From Capsicum annuum (taxonomy: Eukaryota > Streptophyta > Magnoliopsida > Solanales > Solanaceae), in contig NC_061115.1 in the NCBI RefSeq assembly GCF_002878395.1, positions 88,961,105-89,025,104 of the forward strand: DNA of 64,000 bases, written 5' to 3'. A program made the position numbers and the translations under genes. Under the pieces are notes generated by a model. It was not told the DNA's origin and did not search any database. It was given only the letters and a program-made list of their open reading frames with translations. The stretch's first letter is position 1, and the number at the start of each line of letters is the position of its first letter. Of this stretch, positions 57,492 through 64,000 are shown in pieces.

Positions 57492-58560
57492 TCATACATA
57501 ATATCTTTTGACCATATCAGCATTGATAGCCATCTCCGTCATTTTGCCTTCAATATCTATCAAATATAAGGCTCCATTGGGCAACACTTTCTTCACAATT
57601 AAGGGACTTTGACAATTTAGGGAGAACTTTCCTTTCGCTTCAGCCTAATAAGGAAGGATACTTTTCAATACCAACTGACCAACTTCAAAATTCCTGGGAT
57701 GTACCCTTTTGTTATATGATCGATCCATTCTCTTCTGATACAACTGGCCATGACATATCGACGTCAATCTTTTCCATTAATAAAACTCAACTATTCCAAT
57801 CAGGGTTTGACCCACTCTTCATCATCAATATCTAATTCAAAAATGAGTCAAAGAGAGGGAATTTCAAATTCTACAGGAATGACTGCTTCTGTTCCATACA
57901 CCAATAAATACGGAGTTTCCCCTGTTAAAGTGTGAATAGTAGTGCGATAACCTAGCAGTGCAAGCGAAAACTTCTCGTTCCATTGCCTAGACCCTTGTAC
58001 CATTTTCCACAGTATCTTCCTGATATTCTTATTGGTGGCTTCCACAATGCCATTTGCCTTTGGACGATATGGAGTAGAATTTTGATGCGCGATCTTAAAC
58101 TATTGACACACTTCTTGCATCAAATAATTATAAAGATTGACAACATTGTCTATGCTAATCACCTTTGGAATTCCAAACCTACAAATGATGTTGGTATAAA
58201 AAAATCTACCACAACCTTCTTTGTTACTGACTTGAAAGTTACTGATTCTACCTACTTTGTGAAATAATCAATGGCCACCAAAATAAATCTATGCCTATTT
58301 TACGCTTTTGGCTTAATCTGCCCGATCATGTCCATTCCCAAAGCTACAAACGACCACGGAGTATCCATTTCATGCAACTCATCAGGAGGAAAATGTATCA
58401 GATCACCATGTACTTGACATTGATGAAACTTTTGAACAAATCAAATAGAATCCCTCTCCATAATAAGCCAGTAATAACTTGCTCGAAGAATCTTCTTTGA
58501 TAAGAAATAACCGTTCATATGTAGCCCGCATACTCTCGAGTATATTTTAACCATGATTGC
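57492..58560 (-). pseudogene. Ogre/Tat integrase, broken
   Basis: Stop codon at 57494-57492 after 'INADMVKRYYV'. Leftward: zinc domain near 58430-58545 ('CGLHMNGYFLSKKI', then 'FVQKFHQCQVHGDLI', where the first Cys is Phe), core with 'ALGMDMIGQIKPKA' (58310-58350), 'KVISIDNVVNLYNYLMQEVC' (58110-58165), 'NSTPYRPKANGIVEATNKNI' (58030-58090). All three catalytic positions (Asp, Asp, Glu) are present. Open 58045-57848: 'RQWNEKFSLALLGYRTTIHT' and 'GTEAVIPVEFEIPSL'. Stops after 'VCQ' and 'PKA' and frameshifts in the C-terminus disable it. Confidence 0.87.
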
Positions 58561-59240
58561 TGAGGATTCTTTTGCATCTACAAACGTCAAAAGTCCCAGA
58601 TCTGGGGTTCTCATGTATAAGATTTACCCACTTAAGAAAAATCTACTAGCCAAACGCCTAATAGTCCTCTTTTTATCACTGGTGGCATGCGTTAGGTATT
58701 CTCCATAATAGATGTATCACTTTATATCAAAGAACAAAGGTTCACCATCGAGCTCTTCTTCAACTGCATTATAATAAGTATGTTGATCACGACTCTGTAT
58801 ATACACCAGATCAATGTAGGCTTTATCAAGATATTGGAGCATTGAAGACAGAGTGGCTAAAGCATCAGCAATCTCATTATGAATTCTTGGAATATGTCTA
58901 AATTTTACTAACACAAACTATTGACATAGCTCTTGCAAGCGTTGTCAATATGGTATAAGCTTTAAATCTCGCGTCTCCCAATCACCTTGAATTTGATGGA
59001 CGAGCAAATCTGAATCCAAAAATACTAATAGTTCCTGGACTCTCATATCAACAGTTAACCTCAAACCAAGATTGCAAGTTTCATACTATGCTATGTTGTT
59101 AGTACCTTAGAATCAAAGTTATGCTACTATAGGGAAATGTTACCCCAATTTAGAGATAAGAACTGCCCTTATTCCATCTCCCTTCATATTAACGGCTCTA
59201 TCAAAGAACAACTTCCAACCTGGATCAACATCTATAATGA
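58561..59240 (-). pseudogene. Additional (archaeal-type) RNase H of Ogre/Tat pol
   Basis: Second RNase H domain, a mark of the Tat lineage. It begins 'WKLFFDRAVNMKGDGIRAVL' (59160-59225; Asp kept, next Gly changed to Arg), is decayed in the middle with stops ('LRLTVDMRVQELLVFLDSDL' is readable near 58995-59055), and ends with the open stretch 58914-58717: 'FRHIPRIHNEIADALATLSS' with the final catalytic Asp. It would add to removal of the RNA strand. Sits between RNase H and integrase as expected. Confidence 0.82.
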
Positions 59241-59820
59241 CTTCATCAACACACAACACCTCTTCATTAGGAAAATATGTCTTTAATAGTTCATACTCTT
59301 CATCAATGGGATTCTCAACAAGATGGTCTGCTAAGCCTTGAGCTTTCATGGTGGTTCGAGTTATATATTCAATGTCAAACTCTGTAAGCAATATTTGCCA
59401 CTTTGCCAATGACCTGTAGACATAGGATTCTGAAAGATATATTTTAAAGGATCCATGTGATATGAGATAAGTAGCGCAGGACAAGAGATAATGCTTCAAC
59501 TTTAGTGCTACCTAAGTTATGTAGTAACACGTCCTTTCAAGAAGAGTAAACCTGACATAATATGTGGTGAACTTCTTGCTAAGATAATAAATAGTCTGCT
59601 TTTTTTTGCCTGTGACATCATGTTAACCCAAGACACAACCGAAAGAATTGTCCATGACCGATAAATATCAAATCAAAGACCTACCAGGCTCCGTTGGTAC
59701 CAGCATGGGCAAATTTGATAGACATCTTTTGATTTTGTCGAACGCTTCCTGACATTCTTCAATCCACTCTACCGCATTACTCTTTTTTAGAAACTTGAAA
59801 ATAGGCTCACACATAGTTGT
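59241..59820 (-). pseudogene. RNase H of Ogre/Tat pol
   Basis: Open 59499-59140 covers its end and the linker: 'MKHYLLSCATYLISHGSFKI', 'LAKWQILLTEFDIEYITRTT', 'KAQGLADHLVENPIDEEYEL'. Upstream (59500-59700) weaker traces include 'YYLSKKF'-like residues with stops. Neighbouring RT and second RNase H are on the same strand. Confidence 0.8.
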
Positions 59821-60773
59821 GAGTTAAGCAATAAACCTACTAATATAGTTTATCCTACCAAGCAGACTCATCACCTCCATTCTATTCTTGGGTGGCGCCA
59901 GATTTTGAATGGCTTTGATCTTCGAAGGATCCAATTTGATATCCCAACGGTTGACTACAAACCCCAATAGCTTTCTGGATGGAACTCTAAATACATATTT
60001 TTCTGGGTTCTGCTTGAGATTATACCTGTGAAGCCTTTCAAATAACTTTCTTAGATCTTTAACATGGTCAGCCTGATTCTTTGATTTAATTATCACATCA
60101 TCTACATAGACCTCAATCTCCTTATGCATTATCATGAAACATAGTGGTCATAGATCTCATGTAAGTTGCTCTAGCATTCTTCAAACCAAATGGCATCACT
60201 CAATAGCAATAAGTCCCCCATCATGTGATAAAAGGCTTTTTTTTCGTGTCTTCATCATCCATAATAATCTGGCGGTACCCGGCATAGAAATCCACAAAAG
60301 CGGCAACCTCGTGTTTAGCGCAATTGTCCAGCAAAATATGGTTGTTCAGCAATGGAAACTCATTCTTTGGACTTGTTCTGTTCAAATCATGATAATCAAC
60401 AGATACTCAAATTTTGCCATCTTTCTTTAGGATGGGAAAAACAATGTATAACCACCTAGGATAATGAGCCACTCAAATGGCTTTGGCTTCAAGTTGTCTC
60501 CTAGTTTTCTCTTTCATTATGATGCTTACATCAGTTTTAAGCTTCCTCAACTTCTGTTTCACATGGGGGAAAGGCAGGATCAGTTGGCAATTTATGAGCC
60601 ACTAATTCAGTGCTTAAACTAGGCATATCATCATAAGACCATACAAAAACATCCTTATAATCAATTAATGCTTGAATCATTCCATTTTTTAGTTGTGGCA
60701 AAGTATGTACACTGATTTTAGTTGCCCTAACACCTTCTTGATTCCCTAGATTAATTGGCTCAGTTTCATTCAA
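59821..60773 (-). pseudogene. Reverse transcriptase of Ogre/Tat element, broken
   Basis: Open 60773-60537 is the pre-RT part: 'NETEPINLGNQEGVRATKIS', 'DYKDVFVWSYDDMPSL', 'VAHKLPTDPAFPPCETEVEE'. The middle (60136-60530) is broken but shows the fingers and palm ('KCAKHEVAAFVDFYAGYRQI'-like, near 60270-60310). Open 60135-59824: 'EIEVYVDDVIIKSKNQADHV' with the YVDD catalytic box, 'YVFRVPSRKLLGFVVN', 'MEVMSLLGRINYISRFI'. The frame break near 60135 lies just before YVDD. Confidence 0.88.
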
Positions 60774-61103
60774 ATTAGGATTCGGCTTGTCTTCAAATTG
60801 TTCCTACTCTTTGCTTATTTCTTGTAGTGCTTCTTCTTTATCATATTCCCCCTCTTGCTTCATTATATCTTAATTAGTTTAGATTTAACTATCAGGCTAA
60901 AGAGACATTAGAATAAGCATAAAGAGAACTATATAAAGAAAAAAGACAAAAACAAAATATTAGACACAAAATAAGAGAGAAATTGCATTTCATTAAAAGG
61001 GAAAGATAGGAGGTTTTAAACATAAACAACAAAATATAAAGAAGCTAAATTCCGAGTTACAACCCTAGAATAACTCAAAAAACTGAAAGGAAAACAAAGT
61101 AAA
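60774..61103 (-). other. Linker between G-patch region and RT
   Basis: Low-complexity, Glu/Lys/Glu-Tyr rich by reverse reading ('EGEYDKEEALQEISKE' near 60795-60855) with stops, then AT-rich sequence to 61103. This acidic linker is usual before the Tat RT. No further domain seen. Confidence 0.5.
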
Positions 61104-61547
61104 TTACCAAAACTCCCTCCTGATGGGGAGAGGGGTGACTTCTAAATTGTTAAGACGGACAACTGGGACTATGAACTGCACATCATCCTTACTGGTACCT
61201 TCTCCTACTTCAACCATGTCAAGTTCAATCAATAGGTTCTGGAAGTCATCAACCAATTCAGCTTCAAATTCTACATGCTTTGTGACACCGCTCTTGACAA
61301 ATGACTCACTGAAAAGCGACATTGGGTAGGGGAGTGACCATGTTTCCTTTTTTATTTCCTTGTCCTTCTTCAGATCTTCAGCCGTAGGTTCGAAACCCAG
61401 ACCAAAAGTGACCATGTTCTCCCTCAGACATATGGGACGAACTATACCGTGCAGAGACACTCCCAAACCCCTTCCTTGCATAAATCCATACTTTAAAAGC
61501 TCATTCACCATCATGATAGAAGTGGAAGACAATTTTGTTCTCGACAT
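61104..61547 (-). pseudogene. G-patch-like linker of Ogre/Tat polyprotein
   Basis: Open for 147 codons. 'MMVNELLKYGFMQGRGLG' and 'VSLHGIVRPICL' (about 61425-61515) follow the G-patch pattern (a hydrophobic helix, G-F/W, G-x-GLG, G-I-x-x-P), then 'VTFGLGFEPTAEDL'. The C-terminal half is acidic ('FEAELVDDFQNLLIELDMVE'). G-patch motifs usually contact RNA helicases or RNA; in Tat-type elements a G-patch between protease and RT has been noted, from memory. It follows the protease at 61551 without a gap, so both were one polyprotein. Here one of the longest open stretches in the window. Confidence 0.72.
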
Positions 61548-62000
61548 AAACTACCCCTTAAGAATATGATCCACCGACACGGTATCAAATGACTGATAGA
61601 TAAATATCTCCTCTACACTATTTTCTTTAAAAAGAGGCATGGGAGAATCTTTGTGGGTGGACAAATCCCTTTCGCCATGAATAATCACTTCTTGACTATC
61701 ATGCTCAAACTTGATCATCTGGTGCAATGTAGATGCAACAGCCCCGGCTTTGTGGACCCATGGTCTTCCCAATAACAGAATGTATGAGGAGTCAATATTC
61801 AGCACTTGGAACTCTATGGTGAATTCAGCAGGCCCTATAAGCAACATTAGTTCTATTTTGCCAATGGAGTCTGTTTTGGCCCATCGAAAGCCTTCACACA
61901 TACATTGTTCGTCCTGATCCTCTCGACACCGATGTTCAACTTTTGTAGGATAGAAATAGGGAAAATATTTGTGCCAGAACCTCTATCAATCATGACATAA
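61548..62000 (-). pseudogene. Aspartic protease of Ogre/Tat element
   Basis: Open 61901-61551 (116 codons): 'FRWAKTDSIGKIELMLLIGP', 'AEFTIEFQVLNIDSSYILLL', 'GRPWVHKAGAVASTLHQMIK', 'EVIIHGERDLSTHKDSPMPL'. The 'ILLLGRPW' flap-side motif is intact. Upstream (61905-62000) the active-site region is readable as 'VMIDRGSGTNIFPISILQKL' in a shifted frame, with Asp present but 'DGGS' replaced by 'DRGS'. It runs in frame into the G-patch linker. Confidence 0.82.
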
Positions 62001-62470
62001 GTGACGTACAAATCTTCACACATCATGGTAATGTAAAGACCTTAGCTATACCCTGTACATTCAACTAGAAATTCATCATCAGAGAAGCTGATTCGATTTA
62101 CTTCAAAGATTTTTCCAACAATTTTCTCAATAGATTTATTGTAATCTCCCTCGAAACGTATTCTTCACTTAAAACCTTCAGTATAATGTCACGATGTTCC
62201 TTGGAATGCAACAACAAAGATAAGAGGGAAATTTGAGCACGGGTCTTCTTCAACTGATCTATTATTGAATACTCTGGGAATTTTATCTTTTTCAAAAATT
62301 CTTCAGCTTCTTCTTTGGTGACAGGCTTCTTAAGAGATGAAAGCCCACTCACCGCTGGCTTTGGCTTTCTCAAACCTTCAGGAATGAAGCATCTTCCTAA
62401 CCGAGTCAGAAACCCTACATCATCTACTTCTTCCTCGACTTTCTTCCCCTGATAAGTCATCATAGTTCTC
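62001..62470 (-). pseudogene. Gag-protease linker of Ogre/Tat element
   Basis: Open 62463-62098: 'FLTRLGRCFIPEGLRKPKPA', 'VTKEEAEEFLKKIKFPEYSI', 'IDQLKKTRAQISLLSLLLHS', 'KEHRDIILKVLSEEYVSREI'. This Lys/Glu-rich helical block always precedes the protease in Tat-type elements I know. Its biochemical role is unknown. Confidence 0.8.
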
Positions 62471-63295
62471 TTCTAGTTCTAGGGGACCTTTTTCATATCA
62501 ACTATCAGAGGTTGGGTCACCGTTTTGATGCTAATAGGCGCGTCAAGTGCTCCTTTCACCATCAATATAGGCTTACCTGGAGCTCCTATCACCGTCAACA
62601 TAGGCTTGTCTTGACTTAGAACAACATATTTTCTGGATCCTTGCACCATAATCATGGATTTCTTTGTGCTTTATTTGACTTTATCTTATCCTATTCCTTC
62701 CTAGCTTAATGACATTTCTTTCAACAAATCTGCTACATTCATCAATTTGTCCTCCTTGGTTTGTATTCTGAAAATATGCTTATAACACATCGATGACTCT
62801 TTTCCATCGTATATCAACTTTAACATATTCGTTTTTAGCATGGGTTGGCTATAGATTCTGGTTAATATTTGAAATTTCTGAGGCCTGGACCAGAATTTGA
62901 TTTACATCAATTAATTCTTGGACAACTCTCTTCAAATGCCAGAATTTCTCGATTTCGTGCCCCGGCATGTCAGAAAAATGAACACATCTTAACAAATAAT
63001 CAAGATTTCTCAGAGGTGGATTTGAAATCCTTCCTTGAATTGGTATTAAGACCTTCAACTTCCTCAACCTATCAAATAAACTAGCATATGAATCCACGAG
63101 AGGTGTGAACTGATTCTTGGATGGCTTCTCTTTCTTATACTCGGGTCTAGGTTGGAAAGTGGTTTTGAAGGGTTTTTGGTAATTTGGCAAAGTTGAAGGA
63201 TGATTTTGAGGAGCTTGCATGTAAAAAGGGGTTTGAGCATAAGGTTGTGCGTTATATACTGGGTATGGGGGTGGTGGAATAGAATAAAGTGGGTT
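62471..63295 (-). pseudogene. Gag C-terminal region with zinc-finger-like motif, Ogre/Tat
   Basis: Open 63220-62849: 'FTPLVDSYASLFDRLRKLKV', 'IQGRISNPPLRNLDYLLRCV', 'HFSDMPGHEIEKFWHLKRVV', 'QELIDVNQILVQASE'. The Cys, His, His spacing fits the usual 'C-x-x-H...GH...C-W' finger, but the second Cys is Phe. A Pro/Gln/Tyr-rich linker lies before it (63225-63450). The part 62471-62848 is decayed; 'VIGAPGKPILMVKGALDA'-like residues can be read near 62540-62600 in a Tat-typical order. Confidence 0.75.
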
Positions 63296-64000
63296 TTATG
63301 GGGATAGTAATGATGGGGAGGAATATATGGAGCTTGGGAATAGGCTTGGGCTTGGGGTTGGTGATAGCGGCGAGGCAGTCTTTTGGGATAGGAATGGGAT
63401 CCAGCTATAACGGTCGCCACATCCTCTCTTATTTTTACCTCCAAAAGTTCTAGAGCCACCTTGAATTGCTTGGGTGGTGGCCTTTAATGCGGCAAATCTC
63501 ATAATCTGTCAAGTCTTGATTCTATCCTCTATCATCTCTACCATTTTTAGGACTTCAATAAATGACTTTTCCATCACTGGAAGTAAATATTGAAAATAGG
63601 TCTCATCCTATGCCTGAATGAATACCTCTACTAACTTACTCTCCTTTATTGGAGGTTTTATCCTTGTGGCCAGTTCGTGCCATCTTATTGCTTATTCCCA
63701 AAGGCCTTTAGTACTTTTCTTCTTCAGGTTGACCAAGGATTTCTCATCAGGAACTAAATCAATGTTATATTGAAAATGTTGCACAAATTCATTAGCTAGG
63801 TCATCCTAGTTGTTCCAATTGTCAATATCCTGATCGACGAACCATTCTGAAGCCAGACCAGAAACACTCTCACCAAAGAAAGCCATAATTAACTCTTCTC
63901 TTCCCCTAATAGCCCTTAATTGGTTGCAATAATATCTCAAATGCACCATGGGATCATCGTGCCCTTCCTACTTCTCAAATTTGGGCATTTTAAAACCAAG
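63296..64000 (-). pseudogene. Gag core of Ogre/Tat element, runs off the window
   Basis: Reverse reading from 64000: 'IRGREELIMAFFGESVSGLA', 'SEWFVDQDIDNWNNWDDLAN', 'EFVQHFQYNIDLVPDEKSLV' (63730-63905), then 'RWHELATRIKPPIKESKLVE', 'FIQA' stop 'DETYFQYLLPVMEKSF' (63570-63690), then 'MRFAALKATTQAIQGGS' (63502-63450). This is the retrotransposon gag domain of Tat elements with two or three stops. It would build the particle. The N-terminus lies beyond 64000. Confidence 0.83.

Larger units (their letters stand above)
52535..64000 (-). mobile_element. Ogre/Tat-type Ty3/gypsy element, runs off the right edge
   Basis: Reverse-strand element: 3' LTR (52535-54540), long 3' untranslated region with three tandem arrays, then pol (integrase, additional RNase H, RNase H, RT), a G-patch linker, protease and gag. 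Tandem repeats between pol and the 3' LTR and two RNase H domains are known marks of the Tat lineage. Gag continues beyond 64000; the 5' LTR and any upstream ORF are outside. It is inserted in a LINE. Broken by stops and frameshifts, but the least decayed element in the window. Confidence 0.9.

Noticed and set aside
61123..61569. Forward open frames opposite the G-patch region
   Set aside because: They are antisense shadows of the 147-codon reverse frame, which has clear family features.

Overview
The window looks like gene-poor plant heterochromatin, most likely from a nightshade (tomato, pepper, potato or tobacco group). It is AT-rich, has no intact gene of any kind, and almost every base belongs to a decayed retroelement. 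I place it in Solanaceae from recalled resemblance: the Tekay/Del-type Ty3/gypsy reading frames, the TTG-tailed SINE, the LINE with a DUF4283-type ORF1 and the Ogre/Tat element with a G-patch all look like nightshade repeats. No database was searched. No tRNA, rRNA, CRISPR or host gene was found.

Layout, left to right. 1-780 and 4819-6590: reverse-strand Tekay/Del element (RT, then protease and gag), split by a forward element at 781-4818 that carries a possible 'putative plant transposon protein' frame and one LTR. 6806-9507: LTR that is both the 5' LTR of that element and the 3' LTR of a second reverse element (pol 9508-13310). 13311-13990 and 16371-17825: Athila-like gag and leader/LTR, split by a solo LTR (13992-16370). 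17826-26360: reverse element with a truncated 3' LTR, decayed pol, and a 3.9 kb 5' LTR containing a 39-bp tandem repeat. 26361-27985: unassigned, with one SINE. 27986-29394: integrase end of a forward element of the same family, followed by a 3.9 kb LTR (29395-32361 plus 42146-43096) that also serves as 5' LTR of another forward element (43097-46835). That LTR is interrupted by a complete reverse element with both LTRs (32362-42145), whose right LTR holds a solo LTR (38855-41202). 46836-48430: LTR remnants. 48440-52534: a LINE cut by the terminal LTR of a reverse Ogre/Tat element, which fills 52535 to the end of the window.

Nothing here looks capable of moving now. The elements carry stops, frameshifts and internal deletions. 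Some first domains and catalytic motifs survive (FIDD or YVDD in four RTs, an uninterrupted HHCC in one integrase, D-D-E in the Ogre integrase). The nesting gives a relative order: the split LTR and its host elements are older than the reverse element inside it, which is older than the solo LTR inside that; the Ogre is younger than the LINE.

The most interesting patterns are comparative: two separate cases of one LTR shared by two same-strand elements; a 39-bp, about 8-copy tandem repeat kept in two LTRs that face opposite ways; a cluster of short repeats, different in each LTR family, lying just upstream of the TATA box in several LTRs; and three different tandem arrays in the 3' untranslated region of the Ogre element. 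LTR ends given to the base are placed by TG...CA ends and homology; other boundaries are accurate to tens of bases.
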